DNA from: Micromonospora sp. WMMA1363
Lineage (GTDB): Bacteria > Actinomycetota > Actinomycetes > Mycobacteriales > Micromonosporaceae
Direction: 5' to 3'
DNA length: 64,000 bases
NCBI RefSeq assembly: GCF_030345795.1
Contig: NZ_JAUALB010000001.1
Coordinates: 5,634,001-5,698,000 of the forward strand
Shown: positions 34,163 to 42,054 of the stretch, in pieces
Numbering within the stretch: the stretch's first letter is position 1
Layout of the letters: the number at the start of each line of letters is the position of its first letter
Translations under genes and position numbers: made by a program
Notes under the pieces: generated by a model
The model's input: the letters and a program-made list of their open reading frames with translations, nothing else
Database searches by the model: none
What the model was told of the DNA's origin: nothing

Positions 34163-34196
34163 GGGGGTTCATTGGAGCGGCCGGGGGGTTCACTGG
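34163..34196 (+). promoter_or_regulatory. Direct repeat GGGGGTTCAYTGG, two copies 21 bp apart
   Basis: GGGGGTTCATTGG at 34163-34175 and GGGGGTTCACTGG at 34184-34196. Start-to-start spacing is 21 bp, two helical turns, so two proteins could bind on one DNA face. A third copy, GGGGGTTCACCGG, is at 37376-37388 upstream of the triple-GntR gene. Confidence 0.6.
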
Positions 34197-34281
34197 GGGA
34201 GCACTTGCCTCGGCATGGCCTTGACCTTGCGCCTCAGTACACACTTGACTGCGGAGTGCGTTCGACCATCGGGGAGGTAGC

Positions 34282-35646
34282 GTGCCGAACGAGCTGCTTG
34301 CGCAGGCGCTCGGACGAGCTGGTTGGTCCAACAAGGGCTGCGCAGCCCGGCTCCGGGCCTTTGGTGAGGCCAAGGGAGTTGCGGTCCGCTGCACCCATGT
34401 CGATGTACGCCGTTGGTTAGACGGTGTACAGCCTCGTCCTCAGACCGCCGTTCTCATCGCCGAAGCACTCAGTGACGCGGTAGGGGCGCTGCTGACGCCT
34501 TCCGCGCTCGGCTTTGACTATCAGTCGCACGGCGGACTATCAATCGATGCACTGCGGTATGCCGACGCGCTGCCCGACACCTATCGCAGCCTGACCAGCA
34601 CCGCTGAGCACGACATTGCCGGCTCTATTGAGCTACAGAAGGCGGCAGCCGTTTCAACCGCATGGACCGGTCCACTCATGGCGTGGCTTCTGTCTCGACC
34701 CGAGCCTGTGCCCACCAATTCAACGGGTCTGCGAGTAGGAACGGCAGAGGTGGCTGCCATTTGCTCGACCATCAAACTATTCATGAATCTTGACTTCCAG
34801 TTCGGTGGCGGACACGCCAGAACGGCTCTCGCCCAGTACTTCCGGCATGACGTGCTGCCACTACTCGACGGCGGCTATTCCGAGGAAGTTGGACGCAAGT
34901 TGTTCTCGGCAGCGGCAGAGGTGGCACAGCTTCTCGGCTGGACAGCCTACGATCTCGGGCAACACGGCCTGGCGCAGCGCTACCTAATTCAGGGTCTTCG
35001 CCTTGCTCAGGCAGGCGGTGACCGCGTTATGGGAGGCCGTTTGCTCTCCAACATGAGCCATCAAGCGAACTATCTAGGGCAATACCAGGAGGCGGCCCAA
35101 CTTGCGCGGGCCGCCCAAGAGGGCACACGAGGTGCAGCGAGCGGCACTGTCTCAGCCATGTTCCTTGCAATGGAAGCACGAGCACGTGCCGGGGCTGGTG
35201 ACGGCCGTAGCTGTGCAAGCGTCCTACGTGAGGCGGAGAACGTGTTCAACCGTCGTGCTGTCTGCGACGATCCGCCCTGGATCTACTACTTTGATGAAGC
35301 CGAGATGGCAGGCGAGGCTGCTCACTGCTTCCGAGATTTACGCTCGCCCGGACTGGCGCTGGAATTCGTGACGCAGGCTATAGAGCTAACCGATCCTGCC
35401 TACGTTCGCACTCATGCCTTCATCAGGCTCGTGAACGCGGCAAGCTGTCTACACATAGCAAGGCCAGACGTGGGGAAAGCGGCTGAAGTGGCGCTTGAGG
35501 CAATACAGCTCGCCGGGGCGCTCAAGTCGGAGCGCTATCTACGATACGTAAGGGATCTCCGGTCCGACTTCACGCCGCATGCCGGCAGCGCCGAGGCAAA
35601 GCGAGCGCTCGACGCCTTCGACGCGGTACTAGCGCCTCAGCGCTAA
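34282..35646 (+). CDS. XRE-like HTH regulator with TPR-type C-terminal domain
   Basis: 454-residue regulator. The N-terminal ~75 residues form an XRE-like helix-turn-helix (ELLAQALGRAGWSNKGCAAR, later CTHVDVRRWLDGVQPRPQTA). The remainder is helical repeat sequence of the TPR kind found in many actinobacterial regulators and element-borne control proteins (LFSAAAEVAQLLGWTAYDLG, GLAQRYLIQGLRLAQ). GTG 34282 follows GGGGAGGT. GC content is lower than in the transfer genes. It probably reads a signal through the repeats and controls the divergent region upstream; ligand unknown. Confidence 0.8.
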   Translation: MPNELLAQALGRAGWSNKGCAARLRAFGEAKGVAVRCTHVDVRRWLDGVQPRPQTAVLIAEALSDAVGALLTPSALGFDYQSHGGLSIDALRYADALPDTYRSLTSTAEHDIAGSIELQKAAAVSTAWTGPLMAWLLSRPEPVPTNSTGLRVGTAEVAAICSTIKLFMNLDFQFGGGHARTALAQYFRHDVLPLLDGGYSEEVGRKLFSAAAEVAQLLGWTAYDLGQHGLAQRYLIQGLRLAQAGGDRVMGGRLLSNMSHQANYLGQYQEAAQLARAAQEGTRGAASGTVSAMFLAMEARARAGAGDGRSCASVLREAENVFNRRAVCDDPPWIYYFDEAEMAGEAAHCFRDLRSPGLALEFVTQAIELTDPAYVRTHAFIRLVNAASCLHIARPDVGKAAEVALEAIQLAGALKSERYLRYVRDLRSDFTPHAGSAEAKRALDAFDAVLAPQR

Positions 35647-35651
35647 ACTCC

Positions 35652-36566
35652 CTAAAAGGGCTGCCACCCCGATGTTATGGCTGACTGCCGTAAGCTGGTC
35701 AATCGTCTGTCGAATTCCTCAGCGTGTAGGTTGCTTTCGCCTACGTTCTGCATTAGCCAGGTCGTCATTTTGAACAGGTTGATATCCCGAAGCACCTGGA
35801 AGCCGTTCCATTCCCGTACGTCCGCCCCGTACGCCTCACAGAACGCCTCATAGTCGGCCGGGCTGTGCCAACCGACCTCGTGCTCTGTAGCCGTCACGGC
35901 CAGGTCTACCTCGGGCGGTCCGAAACAGAATGCCTCGAAGTCAATCAGGATTGCCTCCTTGTTGGGAGTGCAAATCAGATTCTTGACGTGGGCGTCTCCG
36001 TGAAGCGCGACGGAGGGGCTCGGAAACGAGAGTGCCGCGTACGCCGTTCTCAGGTCGCTTAAGCGAGAGCGGAGGAAATCGACGGCTTCCGGCGGCACGT
36101 CCGTGGCCTTATCCAGGCGGGCACCAACCCTGCCGAAAATGTCGAGTTTTGGAAGCGCGACAGCACCATCAATTTCGCAGTTGTGAACGGAGCGAAGCGC
36201 TGAGCCGAGGTCGCTGGTGGAAGCCTTCTCGCCGCTGTCGGCCACTTTGAGCCAAAACGTCACGGGATGGTCGTTTATCATAAGCGGTTGCTCTGCCGGA
36301 TAGAGGCGAACGGCCGGCACGTCACAACGCTCTAGCCAGCGAGCGACACGAACCTCTTTCTCTGCATCCTTCAAGTGCTCCTTGCCGCGAGCAATTCGAA
36401 CGACTAGAGAGGGATGCTCAACGCAGAAGATTGCGTTCTCTCCAAGCCTCATCAGTCTCACATTGACCGACGAAGCGCCGACGACGGAACAGGCTTCCTT
36501 AAGAACCAGTGTTGCTGCTGTTGAGCTGAACGGCTGGGATGCCTTCTTAGTCGCCAATTTGCCCAT
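35652..36566 (-). CDS. Aminoglycoside-phosphotransferase-fold kinase
   Basis: 304-residue protein of the APH/choline kinase-like family. The catalytic motif is VALHGDAHVKNLI (Brenner HGDxxxxN) and the metal-binding motif is ILIDFEAFCFGPPEVDLA. The N-lobe has an invariant-lysine equivalent replaced or unclear (PSLVVRIARGKEHL). Its substrate is unknown; the family covers antibiotics, sugars and small alcohols, so resistance is possible but not shown. It is convergent with the XRE regulator (5 bp between) and its start overlaps the end of the triple-GntR gene by 20 bp. The region is AT-richer, suggesting separate acquisition. Confidence 0.85.
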   Translation of the reverse strand: MGKLATKKASQPFSSTAATLVLKEACSVVGASSVNVRLMRLGENAIFCVEHPSLVVRIARGKEHLKDAEKEVRVARWLERCDVPAVRLYPAEQPLMINDHPVTFWLKVADSGEKASTSDLGSALRSVHNCEIDGAVALPKLDIFGRVGARLDKATDVPPEAVDFLRSRLSDLRTAYAALSFPSPSVALHGDAHVKNLICTPNKEAILIDFEAFCFGPPEVDLAVTATEHEVGWHSPADYEAFCEAYGADVREWNGFQVLRDINLFKMTTWLMQNVGESNLHAEEFDRRLTSLRQSAITSGWQPF

Positions 36567-37260
36567 CCGAGGTGATGTCGCTCGATAGAACCACGCGAGG
36601 CTTTCCCGGTAGTCTCGCGATTAAGCCACTGGACTCTAGGATTTCTAGTGCGCGGCGCACTGTGCTACGCGCCGCACTATGGCGCTCGGCTATGGTCTTC
36701 TCCCCTGGAAGTTCAGCGCCGACCGGCAGATTGCCGCTACGAATTTCCTCTTGCAGGGAGCGCGCGATTTCTTCCGCTCGACTCCTTGTCTCGTCACCTC
36801 CCTGAGGTGAGGCGACGAAGCGGCCCCGACCGGGGATAGTGGCAGTAAAACCCCCTCTGTCGAGGATTAGAAGCGCTTGACGAGAGGTGCCACGCGCAAC
36901 CCCGTATTGCGTGCTCAGCGACGCCTCGCTGTCCACTCGCATACCGGCCGCTAGTCGGCCGCTTTGGATGGCTTCTCGAATCTCCGCAGCAATCGACTCG
37001 GCGCGACTGGCGGCGCGTGGCTGTTCCTGATCCCCCGCCTTCACGAACCGGCCTCGGCCAGCAATCGATTCGATCAGCCCGTCAGCCTCCAACGCGGCCA
37101 GTGCCCGACGTGCGGTCACTCTGGATACAGACCAGCGCCTGCATACCTCCGACTCGGGCGGCAATGCCGCTCCGGGCGCTAGCTCCCCGGTGCGGATCGA
37201 CTCCCGCAGCGTCTGAGCGATCTCGCGATAGCCGGCACCTGAGATGCCTCCGGTTTTCAC
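36547..37260 (-). CDS. Regulator made of three tandem GntR winged-helix domains
   Basis: 237 residues with three successive GntR-type DNA-binding domains and no effector domain. Each has the helix start, a GELAPGAALPPESE-like loop, a recognition helix and a closing wing: YREIAQTLRESIRTG to ESIAGRGRFV; RAESIAAEIREAIQSG to TATIPGRGRFV; RAEEIARSLQEEIRSG to ARLPGKPRVV. Normal GntR proteins have one such domain plus a ligand domain. The gene overlaps the kinase gene. A GGGGGTTCACCGG motif at 37376-37388 lies 116 bp upstream. KorSA-like control of element replication and transfer is the likely role, by context. Confidence 0.85.
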   Translation of the reverse strand: MKTGGISGAGYREIAQTLRESIRTGELAPGAALPPESEVCRRWSVSRVTARRALAALEADGLIESIAGRGRFVKAGDQEQPRAASRAESIAAEIREAIQSGRLAAGMRVDSEASLSTQYGVARGTSRQALLILDRGGFTATIPGRGRFVASPQGGDETRSRAEEIARSLQEEIRSGNLPVGAELPGEKTIAERHSAARSTVRRALEILESSGLIARLPGKPRVVLSSDITSDGQIGD

Positions 37261-37635
37261 AGGTCTCCTCGCCGTCGTCGTCTACAGCTCAGGCTAGGCC
37301 CCTGCCGGCATCGCGGCCACCGCCAGGGCGGAGACCGGAGTGGTCTCAGTTGCGGTCTCATTCGGGGCCGTACGCGGGGGTTCACCGGAGCATCGACAGT
37401 GTTCCGGCCGCAGCTCACGTACGGTGTCGACCCATCCTGTACTGGTGAGCGCAGACCTCGAAAGCGTGTGACTCCCGTGCCAGAAGATGCCCGACAGGAC
37501 GTCAGGGGGCATCGGGGAGACGCCGGAGACTCGCGGTAGATGCCCGGGTCCCGGAGCAGACCATGAGCGTGCCAGATCAGGCGGCGGCGCCGTGCTGCAA
37601 ACGGGGCTATCTCGCCGCAAAGTAGCCACACATGA
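37261..37635. promoter_or_regulatory. Gap between integrase and triple-GntR gene
   Basis: 375 bp without a supported gene. It contains GGGGGTTCACCGG at 37376-37388, matching the two motifs at 34163 and 34184, so it probably holds the promoter and operator of the triple-GntR gene. No other structure seen. Confidence 0.5.
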
Positions 37636-39036
37636 TCACTTCGGGATGATCTGTACCGTTCTCGGATCAAAGTACGACTGGCCGGACTTCCAGCCCTTCG
37701 GCCTGCCCCTGCCGGCCCGTTTGATTCTGATCGTCATCAACGCATCGACGATCGCACGGCGGCGGTCGAGATCCTTGACGTCCAGATACGCCCTGGCCGG
37801 GTTATCAGCGAGAAGAATCGCGACGAGCGCACCATCGGCACCAGACGCCACCGAGGCCGCATCCAGCTCCGCGATGCGCTCATCGAGTCGCCTCGCGTCG
37901 CGGCGTACCTCGTCCTCCGTCAACACACCTTCGGTGAGCAGGGTGGACAGGCTCCGGCGCCGCTTGCGTAGCGCGTGCAGCTCGTCATTCACCTTCCCCC
38001 CGTCCGCCTTCGAGCGGACGAGTAGGTCGGCGGCATCCTTTCTCGACAGCCGCTCGACCACCACGGCGTCGACGTACTCGTCGAGCTCGGCGGCGTTGCG
38101 CACGACGTGCCGGCCCTTGCGGCAGGTGTAGGAGGGTTTCAGTCTCGAGCCGCCGACCTGGGTACACAGCACCGGGGCGCCGCAGACATCACACAGCGCA
38201 ATCCCGGACAGCAACCAGCGTCGAGCCGATGACCATTGGGTGCGGCGTCCGGGGTCTTCGAGGATCGCCACGCATGCCCGCCAACGGTCCTCATCGACGA
38301 TTGCCGGCCACGATGCCGGGCCGATGACCTGACCCCGATGCTCCATCAGGCCGGCGTTGCGTGGGCGGATCAGCACTTTCCGTACGGTGTCCTGCCGCCA
38401 TGGCTTCCCGGTCGACGTGACGAGGCCGCCGCGGTTCCACTCGGCGGCCAGTCCGCGCAGGCTGCCTCCGGCGATCACGGCATCAGTGCCGGTGTCGATC
38501 ACTGCGGCTTCGGACTCGCGGACCGTCATGCCGTCATCTTCGTAGCCGTACGGCCGCCGGCCGCCCTTCCACAGGCCAGCGGCGGCGGCCTGGTCCTTCT
38601 GCCGCTGGACGCGTTCGGCGATGTCTTCGGCTTCCCCGGCGTCGTTCGCGGCAAGGATCCGGGCGATCCGGCGGCCGGCGGACGTGTTGAGGTCGAAGCT
38701 GGGCGATCGCATGTATTCGAAGGTGATGCCGTGCTGCTCGGCCAGCTCGATCAGGTCCTCGTTCTCTCGTGGCCGGCGGGTGATACGGCCGGATGTGTAC
38801 GCGAGGATGACGTCGAAGCGACCGGCGCGAGCGTCGGCGAGCATGCGCCGGTAGTCGGGCCGTGGCTTGCGGGAGCGTGTGGAGGCGCCAAGGTCGTTGT
38901 CGCAATAGTCGGCGACCACAACCAGGTCGAGGCGGTCGGCGAGCGCGTCGAGGTCTTCGTCTTGGCGCTCCACGCCGAGGGCCAGGCCTTCACGGTCGCG
39001 TGAGATCCGCTTGTACTTCGCCGCGCGTTTCGACAT
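37636..39036 (-). CDS. int: Large serine integrase of the AICE
   Basis: 466-residue large serine recombinase. The catalytic serine is in AKYKRISRDREG near residue 11. Catalytic-domain arginines are in GRFDVILAYTSGRITRRP. The recombinase domain follows (RRPYGYEDDGMTVRESEA, GLVTSTGKPWRQDTVRKVL), then the zinc ribbon with CDVCGAPVLCTQ and YTCRKGRHV and a coiled-coil part (LHALRKRRRSLSTLLTEGVL). ATG 39036 is 31 bp from the right core. It should catalyse attP x attB in comM without other factors; excision needs a directionality factor that I cannot identify. Confidence 0.93.
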   Translation of the reverse strand: MSKRAAKYKRISRDREGLALGVERQDEDLDALADRLDLVVVADYCDNDLGASTRSRKPRPDYRRMLADARAGRFDVILAYTSGRITRRPRENEDLIELAEQHGITFEYMRSPSFDLNTSAGRRIARILAANDAGEAEDIAERVQRQKDQAAAAGLWKGGRRPYGYEDDGMTVRESEAAVIDTGTDAVIAGGSLRGLAAEWNRGGLVTSTGKPWRQDTVRKVLIRPRNAGLMEHRGQVIGPASWPAIVDEDRWRACVAILEDPGRRTQWSSARRWLLSGIALCDVCGAPVLCTQVGGSRLKPSYTCRKGRHVVRNAAELDEYVDAVVVERLSRKDAADLLVRSKADGGKVNDELHALRKRRRSLSTLLTEGVLTEDEVRRDARRLDERIAELDAASVASGADGALVAILLADNPARAYLDVKDLDRRRAIVDALMTIRIKRAGRGRPKGWKSGQSYFDPRTVQIIPK

Positions 39037-39067
39037 GTGCTTAGTATGTCACAGCGGTACTTTCGCC

Positions 39068-39077
39068 AGGTCGAAGG
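39068..39077. other. Right attachment core (comM N-terminal side)
   Basis: AGGTCGAAGG, identical to 17921-17930. To its right is the N-terminal piece of comM, to its left the element and its integrase. Confidence 0.9.
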
Positions 39078-39315
39078 AGGAGCCGTGTTTGGGTAGGGTG
39101 GCGGGGAGTAGGTTGATGGTGATCCGGCGGTTTGGCCAGGGTCGGCCGGAGTTGACGATGGCGGCGCGGACGCGGTCGCGGGCTTCGTGCAGGGTGGTGT
39201 CCGGCAGGCCGGTGATGGCCACGGTGGGTAGGCCGGGTGCGAGGTTCGCCTCGACCTGGACCACGTGCCCGGTGACTCCGACCAGGCCGACGCAGAACAC
39301 TCGGGCGTAGCTCAC
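39068..39315 (-). pseudogene. comM: comM N-terminal fragment, 83 codons
   Basis: Starts at GTG 39315 and reads MSYARVFCVGLVGVTGHVVQ, then LPTVAITGLPDTTLHEARDR and RRITINLLPATLPKHGSSFD, the Lon-like N-terminal domain of ComM. After the core it continues into element DNA and stops a few codons later at 39049. Fusion to 17920-16642 restores the gene. In the ancestral layout it lay 15 bp after yraN; an IS now separates them. Confidence 0.93.
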
Positions 39316-39335
39316 CGGTGTGTTCCCATGTCAGA

Positions 39336-41022
39336 CCCGGATCCACGGATAGCGGAGGCGTGATCGCTACGCATCGGTGATAGGCGATGGGTGGTGTGGT
39401 GTTTCGGTGGGTGGGCATGCCGGTTTCCCGGGTGGCGCCGGGTTCGCTGGTCTCCGTGGGCTGGGACATGGCCGATGGGCCGAGTGGTCAGGTCCAGATG
39501 GGTAGCCGGCGGAGCCGGGCCAGGACCTGAGCCAGTAACTGTTGCCTCGGGGGTAGCCGTAGGGTGACCTGCCGGGCGTGGCGGACCAGCCGGGCGGGCA
39601 CGGTGATCAGCCGGTGGCGCAGGGTGCCGAGGTGGTTGCGGCCTCGTCCGTCGCCGTCGTCGAGGCCGGCCAGTTCCTGCAGCCAGGCGGACAGGTTGAC
39701 GGCCAGCAGCGCCCCCCACATCCACACCGTGTTGGCCGCCCGGCTGCCGGAGGGCAGGTGCCGCAGCGCGGCGCCGTGCTTGGCATCCCGGATGCGATCT
39801 TCGATGTCGGTGCGCATCCGGTGCCAGGCCTCCACCGCGACCGTCTTCGCCGGGGTGGACACATCCAGGTTGGTGGCGATGAACGAGTACGCGTACACGT
39901 GCCCGACCAGGCCGTCCAGGGCGAGCGTGAGTTGAGCTTTGGGGATGGTGCGCCGGCGGCGGGCGCGTGGGTCGGCCGAGATATCGGTAGCGTGGACCTT
40001 GACCCGCCGCACCACGGTCATGGTGGCGGGTGGCCAGCCGGCCGGTGCGTAGTCGCACACGGCGACCTGGGCGCCTTTCATCCGTTCGGCTTTGCGCCAT
40101 GCATCGTCGGGGATCGCGGCCGCGGCTCGCCAGACCGCGGGGTTGCGGGTCACTCCGAGGGAAAAGTCGCAGCCGGCCTCCACCGCGGCCTGCGCGATGT
40201 CCTTGGCGAAGTAGCCCACATCGCCGCGGACCTTCGGCCGGGCGGTGACCCCGGCCGCGTTGAGGGTGGCCACGCTGCGTTCGATCAGCGAGCCCGCTCC
40301 CGGGCGGGGGTCTTCATCACCGGCGAGGAGGTCCGCGGCGGTCACCACCCCGGCCTCCGCCCACGTGGCCACGTGCGGGCGCCCGGCCCGGGCGCCCTTG
40401 TAGCTGTAGGCGATCCCTTCCTTCTTGGCCCCGTACACCTCGACGTCGGTGCCGTCCAGGTCGATGGTGGCCCCACCGGTGCGCAGCACCGCCCGCCGGG
40501 CGGCCGGCAGCAAACCGACAACCCGGCAGGCGATCTCCCCGATGCCTTCCTCGATACCAGCCACCTGCGCCGGACCGAACCGAGACGCCAACTCCACCGC
40601 GGTGCTCGCCGCCGGCGTGGGCACCGCGGACAACGCCTCACCCGCCGTATCGGCGCGGCGGCGATCCAGACCCACCCAAAACTGCGCGCCGCACATCTGC
40701 GCCTGCGCCACCGCGACCAGGAACTCTCCGCCGGACAATCCTCGATCCCGCTGCTTGATTCGGCCCACGGCGTCGTCCAGCGCGGCGGTCACGCCCAGCC
40801 GGCCGACCAACTCGGCCACCGCCACCACACCCGAGACCGGCGTCAGCGACGCGTCCGGTGCGCCAACACGGACACGACCTGCCAAACCAGGTATCTTCTT
40901 CACCGAACGGGTGTCCTTCCCACAGCGGCGGATTGGTGTCTCGACAACCCCAATCGTCCCTGCTGGCAAGGCATCCGTTCATCTATGCCACGCGGTGGCA
41001 TATCCCTATCCGCGGATCCGGG
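39336..41022. mobile_element. Complete IS1380-family-type insertion sequence
   Basis: 1,687-bp element. Terminal inverted repeats begin CCCGGATCCACGGATAG at 39336 and, on the other strand, CCCGGATCCGCGGATAG at 41022, with one mismatch in 17. It is flanked by direct repeats TCAGA at 39331-39335 and 41023-41027, a plausible target duplication (4 bp is more usual for the family, so one base could be chance). It carries a full-length transposase and is inserted at the yraN stop codon, which the duplication preserves. Confidence 0.88.
39488..40903 (-). CDS. IS1380-family transposase
   Basis: 471-residue DDE transposase from the GTG at 40903 (MKKIPGLAGRVRVGAPDASL); an upstream in-frame start at 40969 is possible. 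Acidic motifs are in ATIDLDGTDVEVYGAKKEG, RPKVRGDVGYFAKD and the C-terminal DIEDRIRDAKHGAALRHLPS, the last containing the Y-x-x-x-K-like signature region of IS4-related enzymes. It appears intact and so may be active. Confidence 0.9.
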   Translation of the reverse strand: MKKIPGLAGRVRVGAPDASLTPVSGVVAVAELVGRLGVTAALDDAVGRIKQRDRGLSGGEFLVAVAQAQMCGAQFWVGLDRRRADTAGEALSAVPTPAASTAVELASRFGPAQVAGIEEGIGEIACRVVGLLPAARRAVLRTGGATIDLDGTDVEVYGAKKEGIAYSYKGARAGRPHVATWAEAGVVTAADLLAGDEDPRPGAGSLIERSVATLNAAGVTARPKVRGDVGYFAKDIAQAAVEAGCDFSLGVTRNPAVWRAAAAIPDDAWRKAERMKGAQVAVCDYAPAGWPPATMTVVRRVKVHATDISADPRARRRRTIPKAQLTLALDGLVGHVYAYSFIATNLDVSTPAKTVAVEAWHRMRTDIEDRIRDAKHGAALRHLPSGSRAANTVWMWGALLAVNLSAWLQELAGLDDGDGRGRNHLGTLRHRLITVPARLVRHARQVTLRLPPRQQLLAQVLARLRRLPIWT

Positions 41023-41376
41023 TCAGAACGCTGCCTTGAGGTGTTCGATCCGGTGTGGGCCGGTGAGGTGGATCGCGACCACGTCGAATCGGACCTCGGT
41101 GGCGGTGGTGCCGGTTTCGGTCAGCCAGCGGGCGGCGAGGTGGCGTAGCCGGCGGGCCTTGGCGGGCACCACCGCCTCGGTGGGGGTGCCGTAGTCGTTG
41201 GTGCGTCGGGTTTTCACCTCGCAGAAGACGAGGATCGGTCCGTCCCAGGCGATGATGTCGATTTCGCCTTCGGGGCAGCGCCAGTTGCGGGCCACGGGCT
41301 GGAGGCCGGCGGCGATCAGGTGTCGTACGGCGCGGCGTTCTCCGTACGCGCCGGTCGCCTGGTTCCGTCTGCTCAT
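41023..41376 (-). CDS. yraN: YraN/UPF0102 nuclease-fold protein
   Basis: 117-residue protein of the UPF0102 family with a restriction-endonuclease-like fold. The active-site-like string is NWRCPEGEIDIIAWDG followed by LVFCEVKTRRTNDYG, giving the E-x-D and E-x-K pattern. ATG 41376 (MSRRNQATGAYGERRAVRHL) is the usual start; the longer upstream frame adds non-conserved sequence. Its TGA overlaps the target duplication of the IS1380-type element, which separates it from comM. Confidence 0.93.
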   Translation of the reverse strand: MSRRNQATGAYGERRAVRHLIAAGLQPVARNWRCPEGEIDIIAWDGPILVFCEVKTRRTNDYGTPTEAVVPAKARRLRHLAARWLTETGTTATEVRFDVVAIHLTGPHRIEHLKAAF

Positions 41377-41610
41377 GCCCGCCACGGTGCCCGGGCCCGG
41401 GCACCCGGGGCAGCCCCGTCCCGCCGACCTGTGGACGACGAGGTCCCCTGTGGATGACAGGAGGATCATGCCCCGGGTGTGCTATGACGGACCAGGTCAA
41501 TGCAGATCAATGGTTTCTGCTTGAGAGTGTGTGCTGGGTGCGGGCATGGTGAAGGCCCGGCGCGTGGGCCGGGTCCCTCCGCGGTGGTTGTCGGGCGTCG
41601 GGGTGATGGT
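41377..41610. other. Spacer upstream of yraN
   Basis: About 230 bp with no gene. It includes a GGCCCG/CGGGCC-rich hairpin-like stretch near 41550-41575, probably the outer end of the truncated IS next to it. The normal upstream neighbour of yraN (DUF2469) is absent. Confidence 0.5.
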
Positions 41611-42054
41611 TCAGTTGGCGGGGCGTGGTAGTGCGGCGAGGCGGCCGAACGCGGTGACCAGCGGGTTCGTCCAGGGCCAATCAGCGGCGATCGCGAGGCG
41701 GGTTCGGCGGGCGGTGCGGGTGAGGCGGACGGCGACGTGCAGCAGCCGGTAGCGCAGCTTCTTCGGCTCCGCGCGGGCCAGGTCGCTGTCGAGGAGCAGG
41801 TTCTGGGTCCAGGTGAGCAGGTCGATGCCGGTCAGAGCCAGCAGGAGCCAGGCCTGGTTGATCGCGAAGTGCCGGGAGGGGAACCGGCCGAATCCGGTGT
41901 TCTTGCCGCAGCGGATGCGGTCCTCAACCCGGGCGTGGGCGCGGTGGCGGGCTTCGAGGAACTGGATGCTGCCCTGGCCAGGTGGGGTGTCGGTGGCGAT
42001 CAGCTGGTGGCGCCATCCTTCGAGGGCCTTCACGTCGGTGAGTAGGGCATGCTT
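41611..42054 (-). pseudogene. C-terminal fragment of a second IS1380-type transposase
   Basis: About 148 codons ending at a TGA at 41611-41613. The reading KHALLTDVKALEGWRHQLIA, the catalytic-glutamate region HRAHARVEDRIRCGKNTGFG and FAINQAWLLLALTGIDLLTW are typical of the IS1380 C-terminus. It is clearly different in sequence from the complete IS at 39336. Its 5' two-thirds are missing because the reading runs straight into a copy of comM at 42055. Confidence 0.85.

Larger units (their letters stand above)
33676..34281. promoter_or_regulatory. Divergent control region of the element
   Basis: A 606-bp gap between the leftward transfer run and the rightward XRE-TPR regulator. It contains a perfect 11-bp inverted repeat ACGTGTTCTAT / ATAGAACACGT with 5-bp spacer at 34022-34048, and the paired GGGGGTTCAYTGG motifs at 34163 and 34184. 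No convincing gene is present; open frames inside lack codon bias. It is the natural place for the main transfer promoter and its operators. Confidence 0.7.
17921..39077. mobile_element. AICE-type integrative and conjugative element inserted in comM
   Basis: A 21.1-kb element bounded by a 10-bp direct core AGGTCGAAGG at 17921-17930 and 39068-39077. It carries the standard AICE set: serine integrase (37636-39036), prim-pol and helicase for autonomous replication (18884-22256), an FtsK/TraB double-stranded-DNA translocase (26011-28278), a DUF2637 membrane protein, a Nudix protein and GntR control. Most genes point left. Joining 39315-39068 to 17920-16642 gives 1,527 bp, exactly 509 codons including stop, which is a full-length ComM; this proves the insertion point from sequence alone. 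Cargo at about 22.5-23.7 and 34.0-37.3 kb is visibly less GC-rich than the rest. Confidence 0.95.

Noticed and set aside
39334..41024. GACCCGGA octamers resembling TraB recognition repeats
   Set aside because: Both copies belong to the terminal inverted repeats of the IS1380-type element outside the AICE, so they are not a transfer locus.
39578..41194. Rightward open frame of 538 codons across the IS
   Set aside because: It spans the IS1380-type transposase and both IS ends on the opposite strand and has shadow composition.
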